In this document: one piece after another, positions 44,841 to 52,903 of the stretch
How positions within the stretch are numbered: the first letter of the stretch is position 1
Layout of the letters: every line of letters starts with the position of its first letter
Origin: CAWUEX02 sp963921305
GTDB taxonomy: Bacteria > Pseudomonadota > Alphaproteobacteria > Rhodospirillales > Rhodospirillaceae
Reading direction: 5' to 3'
Length of the DNA: 64,000 bases
NCBI GenBank assembly: GCA_963921305.4
Contig: CAWUEX030000002.1
Coordinates: 1,054,001 to 1,118,000 of the forward strand
The notes under the pieces: generated by a model
The model's input: the letters and a program-made list of their open reading frames with translations, nothing else
Database searches by the model: none
Told to the model about the DNA's origin: nothing
Translations under genes and position numbers: made by a program

Positions 44841-46238
44841 GTGAAAGCACTCAACCCGATCATGGTCTCGGGCGCAGAGGTTCTGCCCCTGATCGAGGGC
44901 GGAAAGGGCGTCAGTGTGTCCACCGGACGCAGTTCGGGCGCCTGGGCCAAGGCTGGGGGGATCGGCACCTTTTCCGGCGTTAACGCGGACTCTTTTAAAG
45001 ACGATGGTTCGATTGTGCCGCAGGTCTACCACGGCCGCACCCGCAAGGACCGGCATGAGGAACTCGTCAAGTATGCCATCGACGGCGGCATTGCTCAGGC
45101 CAAGATCGCCCATGAGCTGCGGGGCGGCGAAGGCCGCTTGCACGTCAACATCCTGTGGGAGATGGGCGGCGCTGAACGGGTGCTTCACGGCATTATGGAA
45201 GACTGCGGTGAATTGGTGCATGGCGTCACCTGCGGGGCCGGCATGCCCTACCGGCTGGCGGAAATCGCCACCCAGTACGGCATCTACTACTACCCCATCA
45301 TTTCTTCCGCGCGGGCATTCCGCGCGTTGTGGAAGCGGGCCTATCACAAACACGCCGATCTGCTGGGCGGGGTCGTCTACGAAGACCCATGGCTCGCGGG
45401 CGGGCACAACGGTCTTTCGAATTCCGAAGACCCCATGGCGCCCGAAGACCCATACCCGCGCGTGGTCGCCTTGCGCAAAGTGATGAACGAGGCCGGGCTT
45501 GAGACTGTCCCTATCATCATGGCCGGTGGCGTGTGGTGGCTGAGCGAATGGGAAGACTGGCTGGACAATCCTGAAGTCGGGCCTGTGTGTTTTCAATTCG
45601 GCACGCGGCCGCTGCTGACGAAAGAAAGCCCGATCTCCGATGATTGGAAGAAGCGCCTTCTCACACTTGAGCCGGGCGACGTGCTGCTGCACAAGTTCAG
45701 TCCGACCGGGTTTTATTCCTCAGCCGTCAAGAACGAATTTATTCACGAACTTGTCGAGCGGTCCGATCATCAGATCGCGTTTTCACCGGACCCGGTCGGC
45801 GCGCATGACACGGCGTTCGGCGTGGGCGCCCGTAAACGCGAAGTCTATGTCACCGCCGAAGACAAAGCGCGTGCAGAAGCTTGGGTCGCCGAAGGGCGCA
45901 CCGAAGCGCTGAAGACGCCTGATTCAACTTTGATCTTTGTGTCTCAAGACAAAGCTGAAGAAATCCGCAAAGATCAGATTGACTGTATGGGGTGCCTGTC
46001 CCAGTGCCAGTTCTCGAATTGGGCGGAAAACGAGAAGGGCTCGACCGGGCGCAAGGCTGACCCAAGGTCGTTCTGCATTCAGAAGACCCTGCAGAACATC
46101 GTGCACGACGGTGAGGTGGAAGAAGAGCTGATGTTTGCCGGCCACAACGCTTACCGCTTCGCCCAGGACCCCTGGTACAAAGACGGTTTCATCCCAACCA
46201 TGGAAGAGCTGATCGAGCGCATCAAGACCGGCTGGTAG
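44841..46238 (+). CDS. nitronate monooxygenase-like flavoprotein with C-terminal Cys cluster
   Basis: 465 residues from the GTG at 44841, which has AGAGGA six bases upstream (a longer frame from 44796 lacks this). TIM-barrel FMN motifs of the 2-nitropropane dioxygenase family: PIMVSGAEVLPLIE, AWAKAGGIGTFSG, GVTCGAGMP, the GGHNG loop, IIMAGGVW and FQFGTRPLL. Beyond the usual barrel there is a roughly 100-residue C-terminal part with C382-x2-C385-x3-C389-x22-C412, an arrangement that could hold an iron-sulfur cluster. The substrate is unknown; enoyl reductase (FabK-like) activity is an alternative. Confidence 0.8.
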   Translation: MKALNPIMVSGAEVLPLIEGGKGVSVSTGRSSGAWAKAGGIGTFSGVNADSFKDDGSIVPQVYHGRTRKDRHEELVKYAIDGGIAQAKIAHELRGGEGRLHVNILWEMGGAERVLHGIMEDCGELVHGVTCGAGMPYRLAEIATQYGIYYYPIISSARAFRALWKRAYHKHADLLGGVVYEDPWLAGGHNGLSNSEDPMAPEDPYPRVVALRKVMNEAGLETVPIIMAGGVWWLSEWEDWLDNPEVGPVCFQFGTRPLLTKESPISDDWKKRLLTLEPGDVLLHKFSPTGFYSSAVKNEFIHELVERSDHQIAFSPDPVGAHDTAFGVGARKREVYVTAEDKARAEAWVAEGRTEALKTPDSTLIFVSQDKAEEIRKDQIDCMGCLSQCQFSNWAENEKGSTGRKADPRSFCIQKTLQNIVHDGEVEEELMFAGHNAYRFAQDPWYKDGFIPTMEELIERIKTGW

Positions 46239-46250
46239 TTTAGCCTCACC

Positions 46251-47792
46251 CTATGATGTGACCCGGAATAGGGACATGGGCGGCAGGTCCAAGCCGCCGG
46301 TGGCAGATAAACGCACCGATCTTTCACCCTGCTCTGTGAACAGCACGCCGCGCTGCAGTCGGTTGCCGTTCGCGGCACTAACTCGCATCTGAGCCGGCGA
46401 CTGGGAGAAGTTCCCCCCGGTCACCGCCAGGGCTCCGGCGTTCTGCCGCGACGCGACGGCGCGCACGCGGTTCTCATCCGATGATGTAACGCGGACGAAG
46501 GTATCTCGGTGGGGTGCAGACAGGAACGCCTGAACCAAAGCGTGGGGCTGAAGGGCGCCGTTCTTGAGCGCGCCGTGCGGCCATTCCCGTGGCAGAGCTT
46601 CCGGAAACCAGGTCCAGCCGAGAAAACTCATGGCCTCACTGGCGAGAGCTTCGCGCACCAGATCGGCATGGGCCATCACCGGAGGCCAGGGCCACGGCGC
46701 GTCACTGGTGCGGCTGTGATCCGCATCAGCGCCATGAATAGCGTTCTCAAACAGCACCGAGGGAATAGGTCTTCCCGACCCGCCCCACTGTTCGGGCCGA
46801 ACGGTAAGGTAATCGCGTTGCGAGACGCCGGTTTGCAACAGCAGATCAATGTTGCGGCGGCTCATCGGTATGGTGCCGTTGGAACGGTCGGTTCCGATCA
46901 TGCCGCGATAGCGGTGCAAATCCATCGCCACACCGGGTGTGCCGATCAGTTCTTCGTAGAGGTAACGGTTCCAGCTGTTGGCTTGTTCCCGTTCCAGCCC
47001 GGGCAGGTCCGCACTGTCGGACGCCGACGCAACAATGATAACTTTGTCGTCGGCAATCTTTTCGCGGATGCGTTTGATCAGCGCGGCGTAAGACAGCACC
47101 GCGGGTGAGGGGTTGCGGAGTTTGTAGTGCCGCCACTCACACCCAGCAGCGATGTAGATGCGTTTCAGATCGCGCCACGTGGTGTGAAATTTCATGTAGT
47201 CCACAAGTAGCCTGGCGTGGTCGCTGATTTTTTCGATGACGTCTTCGGAAAAAACCTGATCGAAGAGGCCTGGACCCCAACGGGTCGTATTGCCGTCAAT
47301 AACGGCAAGCGGCACGGACACGGTAATGGCCTCGAGATTCCAAATATGCGCCAGGGTCATGAGATCGCCGACGCCGACAATCGTTGTTTCGCACCATGGA
47401 CTGGTGCGATTGAGAAAACGGGCGCAGTCCTGCAGGCGCTGACTCCACGGCCGGGCACTGTTTTCCCAGTTCACCGCCCAGGTAGAAAACGAGACACCCC
47501 ATGGCCAACTGATGTTGCGCACATCGGCTGATTTGATCAGTGGCGCGTTGGTTTCACCCAAACGGATGATGTAGTCCTGATGGGATTGATCAGTGAACTG
47601 CGCGGGCGGCGACGGCCACAGCATGTCGCGCTTCCACATCGCCCCCCAGCCGACCACCCCAGGCGGAACCGGCCGCACGACATTGCGCGGGTCGACGGTA
47701 ACGCTTACGGATTGGGACTGCGCCAAAGCCGGTGCGGCCAGGCCGGCGGCAGCGGATCCAAGGGTAAAGGTGCGGCGGCTTAACGTCGTCAT
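46251..47792 (-). CDS. Tat-exported protein, glycoside-hydrolase-like
   Basis: 513 residues. A twin-arginine signal (S-R-R-T-F at 5-9, then a weakly hydrophobic stretch ending APALA near 24) sends it folded to the periplasm. The body looks like a TIM barrel of a clan-A glycoside hydrolase followed by a beta-sandwich: WGVSFSTWAVNWENSARPW, IWNLEAITVSVPL, IYIAAGCEWRHYKLRNPSP (a possible acid/base Glu), IIVASASDSAD, GWTWFPEALP; C-terminal VLFTEQGERSVRLSATGGLDLPPMSLFRV is beta-rich like arabinofuranosidase-type sandwiches. No family can be named with certainty. It is monocistronic and converges with the flavoprotein gene. Confidence 0.6.
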   Translation of the reverse strand: MTTLSRRTFTLGSAAAGLAAPALAQSQSVSVTVDPRNVVRPVPPGVVGWGAMWKRDMLWPSPPAQFTDQSHQDYIIRLGETNAPLIKSADVRNISWPWGVSFSTWAVNWENSARPWSQRLQDCARFLNRTSPWCETTIVGVGDLMTLAHIWNLEAITVSVPLAVIDGNTTRWGPGLFDQVFSEDVIEKISDHARLLVDYMKFHTTWRDLKRIYIAAGCEWRHYKLRNPSPAVLSYAALIKRIREKIADDKVIIVASASDSADLPGLEREQANSWNRYLYEELIGTPGVAMDLHRYRGMIGTDRSNGTIPMSRRNIDLLLQTGVSQRDYLTVRPEQWGGSGRPIPSVLFENAIHGADADHSRTSDAPWPWPPVMAHADLVREALASEAMSFLGWTWFPEALPREWPHGALKNGALQPHALVQAFLSAPHRDTFVRVTSSDENRVRAVASRQNAGALAVTGGNFSQSPAQMRVSAANGNRLQRGVLFTEQGERSVRLSATGGLDLPPMSLFRVTS

Positions 47793-47859
47793 CGGTGCGC
47801 TCCGTTATAATGCGGAACAGAATACCAAACGCTGCGCAGGAATTATGGCGGGAGCAAGG

Positions 47860-48450
47860 CTAGCTCTGAGTCGTGGCGCGGCGGATTTTTTCGTATTCGC
47901 GATCCAGTATCGCGTAGATCACGGTCGACCAGTACGCATTGCCAGCGCGGTAGTGCTCCCGCAGAAGACCTTCCCGCGCCATACCCAGCTTTTGCATCAC
48001 GCGAATGCTGACCTTGTTTTCCGGCGCGCATTGGGCGGCGACGCGATGCAATTTGAGGTGATCGAACGCGGCTTCAATGAGCGCGCGGGCGATCTCTGTG
48101 CCGTAGCCTTTGCGCCACGCGTCCGGAGCCACCCCAAAACCGATCTCGCCTTGACTATGGCCAGGCGGCATCGCTTTGAGCACCGCTTCGCCAATTAGAG
48201 CGCCACCCTTTTGATCGGCGACGGCAAGATAATAGTTGGTCCGCGGCGCCTGGGCTTGTTCCTGCACGGCCCATTGCACCAAAGCCTTGACGCGGTCTTC
48301 CGTGGGCGGTTCCCCGGCCTGATATTTCCAGAATGCGGGGTCTTTCACGTAAGCATGAACCTGCGGCCAATCCTCTTCCGTGTAATCCCGGATAATCAGG
48401 CGGCGCGTTTTCAACGGCAAAGACAAGGTAGGCGCAGAACTCTCGGTCAT
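47860..48450 (-). CDS. GNAT N-acetyltransferase, RimJ/RimL type
   Basis: 196 residues: L-x-TRRLIIRDYTEEDWPQVHAY start, GEIGFGVAPDAWRKGYGTEIARALIEAAF (CoA loop) and HRVAAQCAPENKVSIRVMQKLGMAREGLLREHYRAGNAYWSTVIYAILDREY, all of the Acetyltransf_3 subfamily that acetylates ribosomal protein N-termini or small amines. The target is unknown. It lies 61 bp before (on the minus strand, after) the PanD-like gene. Confidence 0.88.
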   Translation of the reverse strand: MTESSAPTLSLPLKTRRLIIRDYTEEDWPQVHAYVKDPAFWKYQAGEPPTEDRVKALVQWAVQEQAQAPRTNYYLAVADQKGGALIGEAVLKAMPPGHSQGEIGFGVAPDAWRKGYGTEIARALIEAAFDHLKLHRVAAQCAPENKVSIRVMQKLGMAREGLLREHYRAGNAYWSTVIYAILDREYEKIRRATTQS

Positions 48451-48511
48451 CGCCCTACACTACGGGGCAGAAGTTGAGCCAGCAATGAAGGTGTCCCGAG
48501 GCGCAACTGGT

Positions 48512-49054
48512 TTAGCGGGTCAGGTGAGAGGCGATAAAGGCATCGATGGCAGCCCGGTCGAGACCTTTCGCTTCCAAGTCGGCGCGGATGGCACGGAGAT
48601 CGACATTGGCGTAGTTGTGCACACTCGCGGGCCTGCGTTCTTCGCCAACAATCTCGGTAATGCGGAAGTCGTGTTCGAACGCTTCGCTCTTGAACACCTC
48701 GTACTGCAACACCTGATCGATATCATTGTCGGGCGTGAAGGTCAGAATACGCGGGGTGTGGCCGTAAAGCTGATCCGGCTCCAGATCACAGCTGGCGGCA
48801 AGAATGAGTTCGTCACCCCGTTGGCACGTTCGTGCAGCCGCGCCGTTGAGCACACAGCAGCGCGACCCCGGTTCGCCGTAGATGACATAGGTGGTCAGCC
48901 GCGCGCCGGAGTTCTTGTTCCAGACATCGACGAACTCGGTCGGATAGAGCCCGGCCTGGGCGCAATGCTCCGGATCGAGGGTGATCGATCCGTGGTAGTG
49001 CAAATCCGCACCCGTCACCCGGATGCCATGTAATTTGGCGCGTAACACTCTCAC
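48512..49054 (-). CDS. panD: aspartate 1-decarboxylase with C-terminal extension
   Basis: PanD makes beta-alanine for pantothenate and CoA. From the GTG at 49052-49054 (AAAAGGA 9 bases upstream) the protein has 180 residues; a start at 49132 would add 26. Conserved: Lys7, D17-L-H-Y-H-G22-S23 where self-cleavage forms the pyruvoyl group, GARLTTYVIYGEPGS with Arg and Tyr of the active site, and LNGAAA. The core ends near residue 125; a further 55 or so residues (from EAFEHDFRITE to SHLTR) are absent in ordinary 126-residue PanD. No panB or panC is adjacent. Confidence 0.82.
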   Translation of the reverse strand: MRVLRAKLHGIRVTGADLHYHGSITLDPEHCAQAGLYPTEFVDVWNKNSGARLTTYVIYGEPGSRCCVLNGAAARTCQRGDELILAASCDLEPDQLYGHTPRILTFTPDNDIDQVLQYEVFKSEAFEHDFRITEIVGEERRPASVHNYANVDLRAIRADLEAKGLDRAAIDAFIASHLTR

Positions 49055-49209
49055 GACGAACCAGTCCTTTTGCGGCGCCGAAAACGGGCGCACCTTAAAC
49101 CTTTTCAGCCCCGGGGCAAGGGTATGGCCCATACCGGAGGCCGCGGCTAAATCGTTCCAGTTGTCCGCGCATCGGCAGACCCGTAAAGTGGCAGTATGGG
49201 GAACATAAG

Positions 49210-49695
49210 ATGAACAGGGGTCTGGCGCGGCGCACGTCCGGTAAAATCCGCGTCACCGATCCGGCGGCCATCACCGCCGGGGTGACCCGTGGTGTGTGCC
49301 GCTGGCTGGCCGACCAAGGTTACGCGGTGCTGACGGAGTTCAAGCTGGGTAACGGCCGCCGCGCCGACGTGGCTGGCCTGTCCCCGGACGGCACCTTGGT
49401 GATGGTCGAGGTCAAAAGCACGGTGGCGGACTTCAGGGCCGACGACAAATGGCTCGATTACGTGCCGTACTGCGATGGGTTTTCCTTCGCCGTGGCCGAT
49501 CACTTTCCGCTGAAGATTCTTCCTGAGACCTGCGGCGTTTTGGTCGCCGACGGCTATGGCGCAACCGTCATCCGGCCGGCGCCGCTCCACCGCCTGCATG
49601 CCAGCCGGCGCAAGGCCCTGATGGTGAGGTTTGCCCACGGCGCCGGTCAACGCCTGATGGCGATGACCGATCCGGGCTTTCGCCTTCAGGACTAG
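49210..49695 (+). CDS. mmcB: MmcB family DNA repair protein
   Basis: 161 residues, an alphaproteobacterial nuclease-like protein linked in Caulobacter to mitomycin C resistance and SOS-independent DNA damage response. The core looks like a PD-(D/E)xK fold: GVCRWLADQGYAVLTEFKLGNGRRADVAGLSPDGTLVMVEVKSTVADFRADDKWLDYVPYCDGFSFAV, with Glu, Asp and E-x-K in order. Family usual length. AACATAAG precedes the ATG; start fits the family. Divergent from panD. Confidence 0.85.
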   Translation: MNRGLARRTSGKIRVTDPAAITAGVTRGVCRWLADQGYAVLTEFKLGNGRRADVAGLSPDGTLVMVEVKSTVADFRADDKWLDYVPYCDGFSFAVADHFPLKILPETCGVLVADGYGATVIRPAPLHRLHASRRKALMVRFAHGAGQRLMAMTDPGFRLQD

Positions 49696-49710
49696 AGCGT
49701 TTGGGTATGC

Positions 49711-50127
49711 TCAGCCGCAGCGCAGATTGATGATGCGGTTGCTGCGGTCCAAGTCGACGTTGAGCCGGCTGGGGTTGTAGTCCTGGGTCGCCATGGCGCC
49801 CGGGGGCAACACCCGGTAAGGCGGGGTGAGGCTTTCCTCGCGCAGATATTGACCTGAACCGGGCACGCGTGCGCCGCTGGGCACGAAGGTCATGCCGATG
49901 GCTGGCACCAGCACATGCCCGCGGCACGCCATCAACATTCCGGCATCGACGGGGGCGACGGGGGCCTGCGAACCCGGCACCACCGGAGCGGACGTCGGTC
50001 GGGTCGTCGCCGGCGATGAACTCGACATGGTGTCACCGGTCGGCTCGAAATCCGGAAAATATTGGCCGATGGCCGAGCAGCCGCTCAGTGCCGTGGTCAG
50101 TGCGAATAGAATGGATAGGCGTTTCAT
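49711..50127 (-). CDS. lipoprotein with I78-type peptidase-inhibitor-like domain
   Basis: 138 residues: lipoprotein signal with lipobox L-S-G-C17, a Ser/Thr/Pro-rich spacer (about 30-60), then a C-terminal domain ending PPGAMATQDYNPSRLNVDLDRSNRIINLRCG. The D-x-N-P-x-RLN-x-x-LD-x-x-x-x-I-x-x-x-CG pattern is that of the Aspergillus elastase inhibitor (I78) family, widely found in Proteobacteria. An inhibitory role is inferred only from similarity. ATG overlaps the hldE stop by one base (TGATG), suggesting coupled translation with this LPS core gene. Confidence 0.78.
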   Translation of the reverse strand: MKRLSILFALTTALSGCSAIGQYFPDFEPTGDTMSSSSPATTRPTSAPVVPGSQAPVAPVDAGMLMACRGHVLVPAIGMTFVPSGARVPGSGQYLREESLTPPYRVLPPGAMATQDYNPSRLNVDLDRSNRIINLRCG

Positions 50128-51602
50128 CAGGACCCCTCTTTCAGCGCCGCAATTGTCGCCGTTGTTGAATAGGAGTCAACCAAATCGGCGAGAATGACCT
50201 GGCCGCCTGCCGCTTCGACAACGTCGGCGCCGACGACCTCGTCTTTACTGTAGTCCGCACCTTTAACCAAGACATCTGGTTGAACGGCCTTGATCAACTC
50301 AAGCGGCGTGTCTTCGCTAAACACCACGACGAGATCCACCACCTCCATGGATGCCAAGACCGCGGCCCGCGCAGCTTCCGGCTGCACCGGGCGGCCCGGC
50401 CCCTTGAGGCGAGCCACCGACGCATCGGAGTTGAGACCGACGATCAAGCGGTCGCAGTGCGATTTCGCCTGAGTAAGCAGAGATACGTGGCCAGGATGCA
50501 GCAAGTCGAAACAGCCATTGGTGAAACCGACCATGCGGTTGTCCTTGCGCCACAAAGCTGCCTTGGCCGCGGCGGCTGGCAGATCCACCACTTTGGACTC
50601 TGCCGCGCTGAGATCACGCCGGAGCAAGGCCGCGGCCAGTTCGCGCGTTGTCACCACGGCCGTGCCGCGTCGGCGGACGACAAGTCCCGCAGCGGCGTTG
50701 GCCAGGCGTGCCCCTTGATCCAGCGGCGCGCCCGCGGCGAGGGCGAGGCCGAGGACGGCAGCGACGGTATCACCGGCACCCGTGACATCGGCCACTTCCT
50801 GGCTTTCCGCTTCGAAATGGGCTGGCGGTCGGTCCGCCTCAAACAAGGTCATGCCTTCTGCCGAGCGAGTGACCAGAACAGCGGCGAGACTGGCGGTCTC
50901 CATCACCGCATGGGCCGCCGTAGTGATATCGGCGTCGGCAACGACCGGCTGACCGGTGGCCGCGCCCAGCTCAGCGCGATTTGGTGTGACAACGGACGCG
51001 CCGCCGTAGACGCTGTAGTCGGTGCCTTTGGGATCGACCACCACCGGTACATTCGCCTCCTGGGCCGCAGCGATAACCGCACGGCACAGGGCCGGTGAGG
51101 CGACACCTTTGCCGTAGTCCGAAAGGATGACGGCTTCAGCCCGCGCGACTTCACGGCGAAACGCCTGGATGAGATCCTCTTCATCGGCGACCTCAATCGG
51201 CGCGACGGTCTCACGGTCGGCGCGCAGAAGGTGATGACCATCCGCTGAGAAGAAGCGATTCTTGATTGTTGTTTCGCGCTCGCGGTTGATGCGCAGGAAC
51301 GGCTCAATGCCGCTCAGCCCGCTTAACAAGTCCGTCACTTCCTTGCCGGCACGGTCGTCGCCGATGACCGAGAAGAAGCCGACAGAGGCGCCAAGACTGG
51401 CCGCGTTGCGCGCCACGTTACCGGCACCACCAAGCTGCGAAAATTCGCGTGAGATGCGCACCACCGGCACCGGTGCTTCGGGAGAGATGCGCCGCACGTC
51501 ACCATATATAAAGCGGTCGACCATAACATCGCCCACCACAAGCACGCGCCGGCCTTTAAACCGGCTGAGATGCAGCGACAATTCGGCGGCAGCGTGAGTC
51601 AT
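50127..51602 (-). CDS. hldE: bifunctional heptose-7-phosphate kinase / heptose-1-phosphate adenylyltransferase
   Basis: 491 residues; makes ADP-heptose for the LPS inner core. N-terminal ribokinase-like kinase (about 1-325) with VVGDVMVDRFIYGDVRRISPEAPVPVVRI, GGAGNVARNAASLGA and DVTGAGDTVAAVLGLALAAG; C-terminal cytidylyltransferase-like domain with FTNGCFDLLHPGHV (HPGH at about 369-372), and the late VKGADYSKDEVVGADVV. Length and fusion are typical. Same strand as the decarboxylase-like gene (17 bp gap) and the I78 lipoprotein. Confidence 0.96.
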   Translation of the reverse strand: MTHAAAELSLHLSRFKGRRVLVVGDVMVDRFIYGDVRRISPEAPVPVVRISREFSQLGGAGNVARNAASLGASVGFFSVIGDDRAGKEVTDLLSGLSGIEPFLRINRERETTIKNRFFSADGHHLLRADRETVAPIEVADEEDLIQAFRREVARAEAVILSDYGKGVASPALCRAVIAAAQEANVPVVVDPKGTDYSVYGGASVVTPNRAELGAATGQPVVADADITTAAHAVMETASLAAVLVTRSAEGMTLFEADRPPAHFEAESQEVADVTGAGDTVAAVLGLALAAGAPLDQGARLANAAAGLVVRRRGTAVVTTRELAAALLRRDLSAAESKVVDLPAAAAKAALWRKDNRMVGFTNGCFDLLHPGHVSLLTQAKSHCDRLIVGLNSDASVARLKGPGRPVQPEAARAAVLASMEVVDLVVVFSEDTPLELIKAVQPDVLVKGADYSKDEVVGADVVEAAGGQVILADLVDSYSTTATIAALKEGS

Positions 51603-51619
51603 GCGTTAGGTCTCAAGGG

Positions 51620-52558
51620 TCAAGCACTGAGGAGTGATTTGAAGTAAGCAATCGTCTCAGCCAGGCCATCGTCCAACGCCACATGCGGCTGCCACTCTAA
51701 CTCGGTCTTCGCCAGCGTGATGTCGGGTTGGCGCCGGACCGGATCGTCCTGAGGCAAGGGCTTATGCTCGATCTTGGATTTGGACCCCGTCAGCTCCAGG
51801 ATCTTCTCGGCCAACTCGAGGATGGTGAACTCCCCCGGGTTGCCGAGATTGACCGGACCGGTGAAGGCATCGGTTGAATTCATGAGCCGGATAAGCGCGT
51901 CGACCAGATCGCTGACATAACAAAAGGAGCGGGTCTGACTGCCATCGCCGTAAATGGTGATGGGCTCCCCTTTAAGCGCCTGAACGATGAAGTTGGACAC
52001 CACGCGCCCGTCATCGGGCAGCATACGCGGTCCGTACGTGTTGAAAATGCGCGCCACTTTGATCCGCAGGTTATGCTGGCGGTGGTAGTCGAAGAACAGA
52101 GTTTCGGCGCAGCGCTTGCCCTCGTCGTAGCAGGCGCGCGGGCCGGTGGTGTTGACGTTGCCGTTATAATCTTCGACCTGGGGATGGACTTCCGGATCAC
52201 CGTAAATTTCGCTGGTTGAGGCCTGCAAGATTTTGGCCTTTGTGCGCTTGGCCAGCCCCAGCATGTTGATGGCGCCATGCACACTGGTTTTGGTCGTCTG
52301 CACAGGGTCGAACTGATAGTGAATGGGCGAGGCCGGACAGGCGAGGTTGTAGACTTCGTCGGTCTCGACGTAGAGCGGAAAGGTCACATCGTGGCGCATC
52401 AGCTCGAAGCCCGGATGGTCGAGCAAGGCCGCAACGTTGTGACGCCGGCCGGTAAAATAGTTATCGACGCATAAAACTTCTTGATCGTCCGACATCAATC
52501 GTTCGCACAGGTGCGAGCCGATGAAGCCAGCGCCGCCGGTTACCAAAATCCGTTTCAC
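51620..52558 (-). CDS. UDP-glucuronate decarboxylase-like SDR enzyme
   Basis: 312 residues of the extended SDR family. NAD motif G8-G-A-G11-F-I-G14; VDNYFTGRRHNV; EVYNLACPASPIHYQ; STSEIYGDPEVHPQ; catalytic Y-D-E-G-K; RIFNTYGPRMLPDDGRVVSNFI; YGDGSQTRSFCYVSDLVD. The combination, with Glu after STS and CPASP, is that of UDP-xylose synthase (UXS), which converts UDP-glucuronate to UDP-xylose. GTG at 52558 is chosen as start: GGGGAG lies 7 bases upstream; a GTG five codons earlier overlaps this site. With hldE this points to LPS or polysaccharide synthesis. Confidence 0.9.
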   Translation of the reverse strand: MKRILVTGGAGFIGSHLCERLMSDDQEVLCVDNYFTGRRHNVAALLDHPGFELMRHDVTFPLYVETDEVYNLACPASPIHYQFDPVQTTKTSVHGAINMLGLAKRTKAKILQASTSEIYGDPEVHPQVEDYNGNVNTTGPRACYDEGKRCAETLFFDYHRQHNLRIKVARIFNTYGPRMLPDDGRVVSNFIVQALKGEPITIYGDGSQTRSFCYVSDLVDALIRLMNSTDAFTGPVNLGNPGEFTILELAEKILELTGSKSKIEHKPLPQDDPVRRQPDITLAKTELEWQPHVALDDGLAETIAYFKSLLSA

Positions 52559-52903
52559 CGGAAAACTCCCCACGTTTGCCTTGGCTGCGGGTTATGGCGC
52601 CCGCAGTCCGACACTTCACCCTATTCTTTAACCTTTTCCAAATGGTTACCGGGAAGAATAGGCGGCAGGTAAAATGAGGCAGATTGCGCCCGACTGGGAG
52701 TGTGCGGTCTGCATGTGAATTGACGCCGGAACTCCCCCAGCTATCAGGCGTTTCAGCACTAGAAAAGATCGATTTTCAGTGGTATGGCGCTGAACCGGCA
52801 TCTCCCTTAGGGTGTTATTTGACAGGAACCACGCTGGCCGGCGCGTGGCGCGATTTGAATTGGTTTAGACAAGGGAAACGCGCATCCGGCGCGCGAACAC
52901 GTT
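52559..52903. other. divergent intergenic region between decarboxylase and EAL-like genes
   Basis: 345 bp. Its main feature is the long hairpin at 52620-52662. An 86-codon frame across 52684-52944 has no ribosome site and overlaps the EAL-like gene in another phase, so it is not called. No clear promoter boxes were found for the rightward gene. Confidence 0.5.
52620..52662. promoter_or_regulatory. long inverted repeat / hairpin upstream of the degenerate EAL pair
   Basis: CCTATTCTT (52620-52628) pairs perfectly with AAGAATAGG (52654-52662), and inside it TAACC (52629-52633) with GGTTA (52644-52648), giving 14 bp of stem with a 5-base bulge (CCGGG) and a 10-base loop. It lies about 240 bp before the first EAL-like gene and 60 bp from the start of the decarboxylase-like gene. 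It could be an operator or an RNA hairpin. Confidence 0.5.
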
